From the NCBI GenBank assembly GCA_020091685.1, contig CM034591.1:29843555-29907554 (forward strand): a stretch of 64,000 nucleotides of DNA, read 5' to 3'. The stretch's first letter is position 1; every line of letters starts with the position of its first letter. A model generated the notes under the pieces. The model made no database searches and had not been told where the DNA came from. It saw nothing but the letters and a program-made list of their open reading frames with translations. This stretch comes from Lutjanus erythropterus (lineage: Eukaryota; Chordata; Actinopteri; Lutjaniformes; Lutjanidae). Positions 29,201 to 42,200 of the stretch are shown here, in pieces. Made by a program: the position numbers and the translations under genes.

Positions 29201-32200
29201 GTGCACAGATACAAGGAAGCAACAAAGTAAGTAAAACCTTGGAAGTAAGGCTTTGTTTGTGTTTGATTTAGCGACTAGGGCAGGCCAGTCCTCACTTAGT
29301 CAGCCTGAGGATCTTTTTTGTGGAAACGACCAGAAGCAACTGTTGAGTTGGAATTAGGAAAATGATAAATTTCAAGGGAAGACATCACAGTCGCAAACCA
29401 CGGGTGATTTGTATCAAATAGCAGGTGACACTGTCATTGAAAGACAATCCTGGCCAGTGAGCTGTGGCACAGTGCCATACTGTACGTTAAAAAAACATCA
29501 TAGGAATAATATCAAGATGTAGTTTGTAATTAACTACCTAAACTACATGACCCACAGTACTTAACTACTGAAAAAGCTACTGAGATTTGAATGTACTTAA
29601 ACTACCACCCAACAACTGCAAACTGTATTTAAACTAGTAATTTAACTACATGTAGTTAACTAAACCCCAAAACAGCATGTCAGCACTGTTTTAAGATAGA
29701 CATGAAAAAATGTGAACCTATCTTTTAACTCTTCTTTGTGCTAACCCCTCCTTACCTGGCTCACTGCCTTTTACCGTCTCCTTTTACTGTGAACCCGTTG
29801 TCACCGAAGTATGTATCAGCATTCTTCAACAGTGCAATTTAAATGCTTTACTTGTTTCCATGCGCCGCTGTTGCTAAGCAAACTTACAGCGTTTGGCAAA
29901 CAACACAAGTCTTTTCTAATTGTAAAGCTTCAGTCGTCCCACTCTGATGTTTTTTGTCCTCGCCGTCTCTGCCCTCTCCACTCCTCACCGTATTTCCTAA
30001 GTCATTCTTTCACGTCCCCTCTCGTCTCTTCCGCCCCCTCCAACTCTCCTCACCCTCTGCGTCCAGTCACCCTGTACTTGTCTCTTTCTTCCTTTCTCTC
30101 TCCCTCTCTCTGTTACCCATGTCTTTTAATTCAATTAGGGGCCAGGGCCCCACTCCGCTGCCATTACACCCTCATTTGCTTTCTGTGTTTTTTAGCCGTT
30201 GGTGTAATTCTGCAGTCAGGTGTCGAGGCCGTCATAAATTAACAAGAAGCCTTATCACGGTGGACTTAATGTCTGGCAAAGAGAGAGGGAGGGAATGGGG
30301 AGCAGCGAGAGAGACACCGAGAAAGACGGAGACAGAGAGCTCATCTTCATATTTGCCTGGAGACATAGCAGAGTGGATGAGAGGAGGGACGAATAGCAGC
30401 AGCGGACGCAGACATCATCATCATCATAAAAGATGAAGTGAGGGAAGATCGAAAAGTGAGCAACAGAAAGAGGGAGAGAAAAAAAGGAGCAATGCCAGGG
30501 TATGACATCATCGGGGTAGTCCTGAGTGTCTTGTTCCAAATGGAGACGGTCTTCTGAAACTGGGGACTTGCCAAGGAGACATTAACAGGGTTGCCTAGGA
30601 CAGTGTGTGTATGTGTGTTTGTATGAGACACAGAAGTAAAGTGAGTGAAAACGGCAGTGTGAATATGTTTCCAGTAAGGGGCAAAATGCCCTTACAGGTC
30701 TCATAAGAAGGTGGCAGGAAACCAGCTGCTGGACGTTAGACAGGACAGCAGTCGCAAGTTAAAACAGCTGTAAGGAACATTCGTATTGTGTTGATTTGGA
30801 GGCCCATGTGGACAAATCCGGTAGTGTTTCCACCACTTCAAGCAAAAAATATGAAAGATCTCTCCTGCTACTTTTTAACTGGCTATCGTACAACTCACTT
30901 TAACTATGCTGGGGAAAATGTAAACTCTTCCTTTTTGAGATTAACTACACAGAAATAGCCAATATTCTCGCTGATAGTGTGGTTTGCTTATGTAGGTCAT
31001 AGGTCATTGGTTTAGCCAAGACATGAATTGATACATTTGATGAACTGCATCTATAAATATTTTAGACAATCAAACCTTTACCTGTGAAATTTCCATTAGC
31101 CAGGTACGTGGCTTTGACAGGTGGTTCTTCTGGCTGGTCTCTATTGTAGGCCTTCAACTCGTATCTGTCAATCAGCCCTCTGATGTTGCCAGTGGGTGGC
31201 AACCAGCTCACCCGGGCGCTGAAGCCGTTCAAGCTCAGCACTGTGGTAGGAGGTGGCACAGAACTTGGTACTAGTGAGAAGAGAGGGAGGCAAAGTAAAA
31301 TGAGAGAAGAGAAGAGAAGAGAAGAATATTGTGGATCAAGGAAAGAGATAAAAAAAACTATAAGCAACAATAAATACTACAGCTATATACTATAATTAAC
31401 CCAAGCAATACATAATACAGACAAAATAAAAATAAAAAAGGAATTAGGTTAGGAATAATAAATGTCAAAAAAAGATATCAAATAAAAGCAAAAAAAAAGG
31501 AATATATAAAAGAAAGAAACCAAAACAACAGGTTGAGAGCACATGAGGTTAAAGAAAAAGCATCCCCCATCTCTCTGTGTTTTAATAGGCCCAGTAAATC
31601 ATACCTCACCATTAGCATAAATAGTATTTATGAGAGTAGTAACTTTTTCAGCACTGATTTAATACAGCCAGCCATTCATTCTGGGCTATATTTCACAGCA
31701 ATCAGCCTCCCTCCTTCTCTATAGCACTCCCCTTCTTTCTCTCTCTGATGCCCTCAGTAGTTCAGGATGGTCCAGCTCCTTCGCACCCTTCCTCCCCTCC
31801 TCTTTGTCTATATCACTGCCTCAGAAAACACCTTGATTTTCTGTCTCCATCCATAATTCCATCCATCTTTGCATCTGTCCCCTTCCTCACTTATTCTGGA
31901 CTTAGCCAAAGAGCAGACTGGCTGCCAGGGATATTACAGGTACAACCTTGCAGACCAGACATTTGTTTTATGAACATCTTACACATTATTTATTAATGTT
32001 TAAAATACATGTTCTGTCTATATGTTGTCTATATTTCTCATCATTTCTGGTTTTGTGCAGGAATGCACAGTGCATTAGGACATAAAACAGAATTGAATAA
32101 AGTGCACAATTGGGGTCTCGCTTCATCTTGTATCCACTGCAACCTTTTTGTGTTTCTTCTGTCAGTCATTAACTTCCTCTTTTCTCACAACGTTGCTTCT

Positions 32201-32972
32201 TCACTTCAACTATTCCCACATCTTCCAGATTTTATCTATCCTTTTCTTCTTTCTGTCATTACCTACTCACTTTGCATCTTGCCTCATCTCCTTCCCAACA
32301 CTTGCCCTCTTACTGTCCAGCTTTCTCTTTCCTCCCTGTTTTCACTCTTTCTGCCTCCTCCCACCTTTCCTCTCAGTCACTGTCCTCCATCCTCCTCTTT
32401 TTCCCCTCAGTTCTTAATGTTTTAGCACTCCCTCCCTCCCTCTCCTTCATTCCTCTCTCTGGTCATAGCATGGTATACTGAGACCTGCCAGTGTATCGTT
32501 CACTACTAACGAGCAGCTTTATATTACACGAGGGACCACACAGGCCATTCTGGGTTAACAGCCTTTTACTGGGATGCCCTTTATAGAGGCCTTATCAATC
32601 TCTCATACCGCCAGGCACATGTAATATCACTGGCTTTGGATAAGTCTCACATACTGTACATTATAGTAGTGGTTTTACATCCAAAATCTGTTGTGGACAA
32701 AGATAAACACTATAGAACAAAGTCTACCTGAGGGAATATTTACCCCGTATCAAATGTGCCAAAATGAATAGAGTAAAAGATGTTTAATTTCAGTCAATCA
32801 GGGGAAAATCATACATTTTGTCAGTGACTTTATAAATTAAATGCAAATAAAAACACTAAGTAAACAGCTCATGAACAAACATACAAGTAAAGAGGAACTC
32901 ACACTCAAACACAACACGCTAATACATCAAACTTTTGGATACTCAAGGGTCTCACCATTTCTTGTATGATTG

Positions 32973-33004
<32 letters not shown>

Positions 33005-33193
33005 GTGTGTGTGTACATGCATAAATGTGAGTGTGCATTACTGTTATGACATCATCATCACCATGTGCATGCCACAGACTGCTAGAAAGATGAGAGACTT
33101 TTTACCTTTGCTTCGGCTGCGTCCTCTCTGCCAAGGTCCAGCTGCCCAACCTCCTGCAGCCAAGGCCACAAACCTGTACAAGTACTCTTAAAT

Positions 33194-33258
<65 letters not shown>

Positions 33259-36200
33259 ACAAAGGAGGAGGGGTTTGGGATGGACATGGGACCGGGGAGA
33301 TACATATTTTTTACATTAAGAGAAAATGTATTTGAAAATATGCTCAAAAAAGATGAATCACATGTTCTCTGCATTGCCAAAAAATAATATCACATTAAAT
33401 TCGACACATTAACCTTAAAAATTAATAAACAACATCTGGTGTATTAGTGACTGATACAACACATTTCTTGCTTGCCAGCTTTTTGTAATTTGAAACCACT
33501 GCTTATCTCCAACATTTGAGTTGATTTCTCTGATTTAACCTAAGCCTTATGCCTGTAGAGTGAGGGAGCAGGTATGAAGAAATTAATTTATTGAATATAT
33601 CAATATGATTCAAATGTGGTCTGTTAAAGGGTCATAATTTCCAACTATAAATCTACATTTCTTGGATGGTTAGCTTATGGTCACCTCTATATGTCAGTCA
33701 AATAATGTTGAAGCATAGTTAAATCCCCAGTGTAAGCTTAAATCAGAGGACTTCACTGCACACCCTATTGACAGGTGTGTAAGAGCATAAACTCATCTGA
33801 AAAGAAGAAAAGGAAGCGTTGGACTTCAGTACACAGCACGTGTGATGAAAATGTCACTGTTGCACACCCTTCGCAATCTGAAGAATTGTTCTTGTGCTGC
33901 AATCTAGATATTTTGGATATGAAGTGGTGCACAGGGAACCCCCCTATTAGAATTTCACTACTGATAAATACTAAACTTTTGTCATTCTCATTTGTAATTG
34001 CCCTTTAGTAATAAGCTTGATTGCTGATTGCAAATTGACTTGGGTGCTCCTTTGATTAAATGCCCTTTTTTAATTGGCTGTTGTAACAGAGACACGAGTA
34101 TCAATGTTCTTTGTATTGTTTGTGTGCCACGTCTGACGCAGGTCTATCACAAAAGATTGTGTTAGTGTTGACAGCGTGCCAGAGTTCCACACTTCCTTTT
34201 CAGTCGAGTGCTGTCTCTGTGCTCATGTGGTTATGTATATGTCTGTGTATACTGTGCATTGTTACCAGTGAAAGGCTGGAGGCTAAAATCTGTGGCATGT
34301 GTCTTCCTTCCACTATACACCAACACTGAATCGTTGCCTCTGCAGTTGTACCGGCTTTCACTGGTGGGACAGCCATGTAAGTAGACCCTAACAGAACGGT
34401 GGGAGGCAACAGCGAGGTCAACACTTTGACTGACAGGGGGGTTTGTTTCATCACTTCGTATGGTAAGACCCCTTATGCAACCTCCTAGGCCTGCAAAAGA
34501 GCAAAGGAGAAGAGAAAGAGACCGGAGGAAATGAAAGAGAGAAAAAGGGGGAAGGAGAGAACAAGGGGAAAGGGGAGGAGAATGTGAGAAGAGCGCATCT
34601 TTCTGAAAACTTTGTTTAATGCTTTCCTCCATTTTACATTTCAAATTGTTTAAATAAGCTCTCATCCACTCTCATATTAACATCAAACTCTTTCCTTTAT
34701 CTCCTGAAGATAATTAGGCCACCAGTATTTTGAAATTTAACTGAATTTGCTATGTTCTTAAACTTAAACTGAATAAGATACTGCAAGCAAACACCAGTAT
34801 AATCACATTGATTCATGCTGCTCTGGCCAGACAGAGCAAGTTACAGATGAGATGTTAACTGCCATGTTTGACCAGTGTCAGAAAACGGTTTATGAGGACA
34901 GTTTAGCTGCACAGCCTGTGTATACTACACCAAACACTTTTTCTTGTTCAAACACCTGCCATTTTGATTGTGGGAATGTACTATTACTATTGTTGTGTAG
35001 ATATACCTCACCATGTTTGTGACTTTGGATGTCCAGAGCAGGATGTTTGAGCTCCATGGGCACGCCCCCTAAGTATAACGGCGAATCAACTCTCAGCCTC
35101 ACTGCTTCTCGCACTCCCCTCGTCTCCTCTGCCCAGTCATTGACTGAAGCAAAGATGAGCGAGCCGCGTTTTGCCAACGAAAGCGGTTTCCAGTCACCAT
35201 CACAGTAGCTAAGCCCCACCCACATGCTGAGTTCAGTCATATGACCTTCAGAGACAACAATGAAGGACAGGAGACCAGCTTCTAGCTCCACCTAAAAATA
35301 CAAACCAAAAAACACAAAATATCACGAGTTGATCCCTCTGTCATGCTTTTCTAAAGTTTTTTTCAATATTTAAAAGACAATTTTAAATGCGTCTCTGCTT
35401 CTTACCAGCATGTAGTCTTCAGTTTGTGTGTTGTATGTAAAGAGCAAAAGTGCATTGAGCTGGTCTGTTCTGAAATCCATAGAAATTTCAAAGTCCTGTC
35501 CTCCACTGAATACATCTCTGCCCATCTCCAAGTAACCTGAAACACAGAGGAAAAAAACGACTACATACCATTTTATTACAAGGCAAAGGGCTAAAGAAAG
35601 AAAGCAACTTCTTTGACTGTGCTGAACATGTAAAGACATTCTGTGCCTTTTTTTTTCCAAATACAAAGTTTGAGTCCCACTCAAAACGTGTGGCATGTTT
35701 AAGGTTAAAATGTTCTGTCACACATTGAAAAGTGACAGACAAATAAACGATCGGATGAGTAGGCATTTCGCCAAGCAATAATGGAGGAAATGTACACTGA
35801 TGAACCTGATCTTTCACACGGAGACCAATTAACTTATCATCATCATATTTATCAACATGAAACAACAACCTCATTATCACCAACATCAGCAGCAAGCATC
35901 TTATTAAGATATACAGTGTTGGCAGTGTATTAGGAGGGATAGCATTCACTCGAAGTTTTATCAGAACATAGCTTACTCATGAAAAAAGACACTCTGCAAT
36001 GCTATTACCCTGCTGCATACAGGAATATTTCTATATCATAGCACACAATATTACACTATGACCTTGATGGGCATAAATCTCAAACAGATAAGTGAAATAA
36101 AAAAATCATATAACTAATCAAATAACCTTTTCGGTCATCACTAACAATCAATACAATCCTACCATGACCCAGAAAATGGGCTCCATCCACAGTTTGAACA

Positions 36201-39200
36201 GGACATCCCTCCCAGTTTTCATACATTGACTCTTTCTTTGTGGCTGTTGCCCAGTCCAGAGATTTCCATTCAGCTGAGGGGCCGTCAGTCATTTTAAAAC
36301 TCACGTCTCTCAGGCAACCGGAAAAACCCTGCTGCACTAGCTGGGCATCACCTGGTGAGACAGACAGGAATAAATAACATAACTTGAAAAGTTTTTACTC
36401 CATGCTTCTGAACTGCCTAAAAACACAGAGCTCAAGTTAGTTCATGTTGTCATAGGCTCAGCCTGGTGACTTTAAAAGGTTTATGTCCCTTCCTAAATTA
36501 CACTTGAGGATGATAAAATATGCCAATGTAATTCAGGGCTGTAGCACTAAATGACAGGGGAGAAGACAGGGAAGAATTTTGGCAAAGTACTAGTTCCTCC
36601 TTTGGGAATCAATAAGTTGTAAGCAGTGTTGGGACTAACGCGTTACTGTAACGCAGTAACTCAGTTAACGTTACTACATGATGCGTTACTCCGTTACTTT
36701 ACGTTATTTTTTGTGTAGTCTCGGCTAGAGACTGAGCTGCAGCCAGAGCCGTGTAGTCCTGAATCTTCCTGTGTGTGTGTGTGTGTGTGTGTGTGTCAGC
36801 GGGGAGACGGGAGAAGACACGCCGTGTGGGCGTGTCTGTTTACAAGACTGGTATCATCATGGCGTCGGCGGCGGAGCCCAAGTCAAGTTTCTTTACATGG
36901 AGATATTCTCACTACTTGACCTTTGTCGAGCACAAAGACAAGAACGTTTTAGTTAAATGTAAGTTCTGTCTTGGATCAAAGATCTTATCTACTGCCCAAA
37001 ATAACAATTCAAACCTGTTGAAACACCTACAGAAACAACATGCTGCGACGAAGCTAGTAGCTAAGAGTACAGACACAGACTCTGATGCCACTTCACCTCC
37101 ACCACCTCAGCAACAGCGGCTGGATTTTAACCGAGGGACTGACTGCTCCTGCTAACCAGGAGTTGATAAAGCCATTGCAAGGTATGTTGTAGAAGACATG
37201 CAGCCAATTTCTATTGTGGAGTCGCCCGCTTTCAGGAAGCTAGTTAGCATGATACCGGGCGTCACACGGCAAATGGGACGAAACACTTTTTCTAAGTACC
37301 TGGAGAGTGAATACGCAAAAATGGAAACCGAGTTAAAGAAAACTTAACTCAAAACTTAATGGGAGACCTTTTTTTTCATAGTAACTAAAAAGTTACTTTT
37401 CACAGTACTGCGTTACCTTTTGGTGTAAGTAATCAGTAAAGTAACTGAGTTATGCCTGACTGAAATCAGATATTCATCATTTCATTTAGTTCTGCCACTA
37501 GGGGGTTTCTGTCTCATTAAAATAATACCAAAAGGCGTAGATTGATAATGTCGTAAAGTAGAAATATATCATGGGAGTTGTTGTCTTCATTGTTGAATTG
37601 TGTTAAAGTCACATTCACCAACCAAAAATATGTACAGTCTAACCCTCATTAACTAACCCACCCTTTTTTTTTTTTTTTTTTTAAAGATTATTTTTTGGGC
37701 CCTTTGCCTTTATTATAACAGGACAGCTGAAGACATGACAGGAAGAGAGAGAGAGAGGGGAAGACACACAGCAAATGGGCCGGAGGCAGAAATTGCAGCC
37801 ACCGCAGAGGCCCGACAGCCCCAACACACGCTCCACCAACCGAGCCACAGGGGCGCCCCTCATCACCCTTACTGATACATCCAACTACATCCAGCCACAA
37901 ACAATCATGTACGGGAAACACTGAAGTTTCAAACAAAAATACATTAATAAGGCCATAACTAAAAATTCATTCTGCATGTGATTTTTGGTGTGTGCCAGCT
38001 CCTTTGAGTGGCACAGGCTCACCCTGACACACCTGTGGCCACGCCGTCGCTCTGCTGTCTGAGCGGCTGCGTTTCAAGCCGGTTAATGATGAACTGGAGT
38101 CAGAGCTTATAACTGCTCTCAGAGGTTTCACCTGTTCAGCAGTTGTAATCGCCACACATTTTCCCCTCACTGTAAACCAGAATAAGTTAGCAGTACTCAA
38201 AAAAATCAAGGCTATCAGTTGCCACATTTTTTTTCAGTTCATAATCTCAAAAGTTGGAGGTTATCAGAGCTTAAATATTTGGAGTTAGTATTACATGTAC
38301 TTGATTACAGTGAAATTATTGATTAAGCCAACTCAAAGTAAATACAACTTTCACTCACCTCCCTCCTTTCAATAAATTAATATAAGTTAATGGAACTGAA
38401 TACTTTTTATTAATTGTTTCATTTTCAATAAACTTTACATAAATTGAAAATTATGAGTTTAATAAACACAAAGAAAGAAAATTCTACTGGCACTCAACAT
38501 TTTGAAGTTAGTAAAACTTCTAAACAAATTTTAAGTCACTACTTATTAAGATTAATTTGAGCAGTGAATTTCTTGTTGACTCAGTAATAAGATGGCATGT
38601 CAGAGTTGGACATGTTTGTCTTTCATATCATATTTATACTGTATATTATGTAAAATGTTTGCTAACAGTAGTTGACTCTCAGTATAAACTTTAAAAAAAT
38701 GTATGGGTTGCTGACACGACACTTTCCCCGTTCATTTGTTCTTTGCTTAATTCATGTTGTAAACGTAAAAAAGGATCAAATCTGCCTCTTCTAAATCCAC
38801 TCTTGATATTTTGATAACCAGCCTTTATTTTCTGTTTTTAGATGTTAGGGCAATAGGTCTTTATTTCTCATGTTTTGTACAGTCTTTCAAAATTTGTTCT
38901 CAAGCCACAAACTCAAACTTAAACAGTTTCAGTAGTGACATGAAGAGGCAGGACCATATTTTATTACATTAAGATTCATGATTTACAAAGAAAATACAAA
39001 ATAAATGTAATCTTTTTTTTAAATTTCACTCAGAAAAATATCAAAAATGTCTTTTGAAAAACAACACTGGCAACATTGGTTTAGTGTCATTTTCACAAGT
39101 TGAAATGTAGAGTTTAGTGTTAGGCACAGGTCCCATAAAGTTCTCACTAAATGATTACCTTGTATATATTAAGCTTACTGCTATCTGAAATATTATTTAG

Positions 39201-42200
39201 GGTTTTATTGATCTTAGTAAACATCTAACACACTTCAAACGCTTTTTGACAGTGTTTTTTGGTTGTGGGACACAGCAGTTTGTTATGAAGCAGTTCAATC
39301 ACCACTGCTGCCCTGCTGGATGAACACAGCTGATGGAGGCCCAGAGGTAAGTGAGGTCTGCTTGTTACCACAAAGTTTCTATCTTGATTTTTTTGGCTAG
39401 CAGGATGTCAAAGTGAGTGGATGAATCAGCATTCATTTAAAAAATAACAACACCTTGAATTTGCATGCTATTTTACATACTGTTCTAGAGTTCTGTGACA
39501 TCATTCCGATGTCATGAATAGAATCAGGTGCTCAGAATTCTGGCCTCATTCCCCTGCAGGCAGCCTTTGGAGAGGTAAGACCTCTTTACAGCTCTGATAA
39601 AACTACTTTTTGATTTGACCTTTTCTCTTTAGGTTGAACAGTGTTGTGTTGTGGGAAAGTACATTTATTTCCCCTGCGTTATTCTGTCAAATAAATTTGT
39701 TTTTTCATTAGTTACACACCAAATACCATTTCAGTCAGATGTACATCTTTTGCTGTAATCAGGGGACGCAAATGTACTTTTTGTGTTGCACAAAACAATT
39801 TCAACAACTACATTTTGCTGAAATTTAAAATTATTTCATGTGTATTTCACTAAATATGAATTCTCAATTCTTTTTGTTGCTCCTGTGAGCACTTTGCTTG
39901 ATGACAAAGTAGTTTTTGTCTTGTCATGTTACAGAAAAAGTTTCTCTTCAACTGATTTTGGAAAACGTTGTTCAGAGAGTCATGTTGTGTTTTCATTTTT
40001 CTCATTATTGTCCCTGAAAGTGGTCATACTGGTAACTGCATTAGTTGCAACAACAGCTAATGATAGTAATGATTTTGGATGTTATCATCATTAACATCAT
40101 GAATAGTTGATTTTCATTAAAACTACATTATGGTCATTCATCTTTGGAGTGATATCTTAAAACTGGTGGTGGACAGAGTACTGACAATCTATACTACTGT
40201 TGGGTTGCTAAAATATTACTCATTTACTAGAAAAATTACAGGTGTCAGAGTAAATAAAAATACAAAGTATTTGTTGCAGAAACTACTCATAGTATTAGTT
40301 ACTTTTTCACCATTGATGTCACAGTCACCTCTCCAAACTAGGTTTACAGATTTTGTGCATTTTCCTGAACCAATAGCTGAAAATGCTAACAATTGATTAA
40401 TTAATCATTTATATGATACAAAACATGTTTTGTAACTGAGGTGCAGTGACTGCCATGACTGTTGATTAAATATCCACGAATGCATTTTTAATTAGTTAAA
40501 TTCTTAATAGCAATTGATTGATTAATGATTAATCATTAATATCCGTACTCCAGCCTTTAGTTTGGTTTAGTTTGTGTGTCTTTGTTTTCACTGGATTGTT
40601 TGTGAACAGATCACCTGGCTGGTTAATAAAATGTAGATGAAATGTTTGGAAATGAATTCAAATTGTACTCAGTACTCAATCATGATTTTTTCATTTGTTA
40701 CATACCAAATACCATTACAGTCAGGTTTGCATCTTTTGCTATGCACTCAAAAAAATGTTGTATTTACTTTATGTCAACAAATTCCACTAAACTGAGTTGT
40801 GTTAGACATAATTGAATAATATTCTTTAACATGGCAATAACTAACTTATATGCAAAAAGACTGTATTAAGTAATCTCAACATTATCTGCTCAACTTAATA
40901 GGTCAGTGTCCAGTTAACTAAGCAGACAAACATATATTCAACATAATGTCTTCATTGAATATGTTTATTAATACAACTTAAAGATATTTCATTACACTGA
41001 TTTAAATCACTTTTGAAGTATAACTTAACTGTTGGACCTCAACTGTATTTAGTGTTATTCCTGTGAGCAGTTTGCTTGATCACAAAATACTTTTTCTTGT
41101 CATGTTGCAGAAAAACAGTGCTTTCATTGTAGCATAGTCATGACAGTCATGGTCTGTTTATTATTATTGTTATTATTATTGTTGCTGTCATTATATAGGA
41201 AAACCCCTGGATGATGAGGGAAAAAAGCCATTTATATAATTTATTTTCAAATTTTTGGTTCAGAGAAGATCTTAAAATAAAAATGTCTTTTATGTAAACT
41301 GCGTAACATGCAAACTACACATTTGTAGAAAATTGTACAGTTAATTCTCATTTTGTATATTTTCAGACAGTTTTGGAATCATTTTCCTCGTCCCTATAAA
41401 CAATCATTTGTGACATAATAAGAAGGTTAGATTGACTGTTATGATTTTTTTAACATCTACACTGTAATAATATCTTTTTTAATTAAAAAAAAAAAGTTTA
41501 CACAGTTTAGTTACTAAAGATTAAAATCTGGACATTTTTTTAAAAGTAATTTTTCAGATTCATGGTATTTTGAATCAAATTTTTCTTTTTGAAGGGCATA
41601 AAATGTATCATACTAATTTAAACATTAGTCTTGAGTGATGTCTTTAGTACCTGTGCTTTTATTGTAAAAATTATATATAATGACACATACAGACCAGAGG
41701 AATTTTGCTTGGTTCATTTTAGCTCAGATAGAAAGACTGATTAAGATAGAAAGAATTTGTTCAGTTTCTTAATTGAAAAAATATCGTGATTACCAGTGAA
41801 ATCACCACTGTGTGTGTTTGTGTCTGCAGTTCATCACCGTCGGTACAAGCCAAGAGAGAGAATGTTTCGTTCCGTTCCTGAAAATCCCCCTGCAAGACCT
41901 TGGTCTTCAGGAGATACAAGGAGGGGTGTGAGACCTCCATCTCCTGGAGACCTCGTCCTTCCCACGATATCGAAGGAGCACAAGCGAAGGGGTGAGAGCC
42001 CTTCGACTTGTGGTAACATCGTCCCTTTCTTGATCTGGGAGGAGCACGGGCGAAGGGGTGAGAGACCTTTGTTCTGTGGTGACAACAGCCCTTCTATGGT
42101 TGTGGAGGCCCTGGGACGAAGGGGTGAGAGACCTTCGTCTCCCGAAAACACCGAGCCTTCTACCACCTGGAGGAAGCATGAGCAAAGGGGTGAGAGACCT

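Larger units (their letters stand above)
36624..37452 (+). mobile_element. Left hAT unit (with 5' terminus, 3' end missing)
   Basis: It contains the left terminus, a GT tract (36771-36796), a transposase N-terminal fragment and then sequence that in the right-hand copy continues to the right terminus. Here it stops being homologous after ...GAGTTA at 37452, so the right terminus is absent. Confidence 0.85.
37453..41829 (+). other. Cargo region upstream of the nested gene
   Basis: AT-rich. It contains a SINE (37661-37862), a possible non-coding exon with strong donor CCCAGAG|GTAAGTGAG near 39350, a possible 15-nt mini-exon 39560-39574 and an internal duplication (39705-39960 similar to 40695-41115). 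Stretches beginning ACTCAAAAAAAT at 38196 and 40744 look like another fish interspersed repeat. No promoter was identified. Confidence 0.5.

Noticed and set aside
36771-37155. Intact host ZBED gene
   Set aside because: The frame stops shortly after the BED finger, homology continues in shifted frames, and the piece lies inside a transposon end.
37661-37862. tRNA gene on the minus strand
   Set aside because: The A-box-like start is followed by a degenerate B-box and an A tail; it fits a SINE, and no cloverleaf is apparent.
41796-41861. Start of the cargo protein at 41796
   Set aside because: The first codon there is GTG, not ATG, and a good acceptor at 41829 splits this segment; ATG 41862 is preferred.
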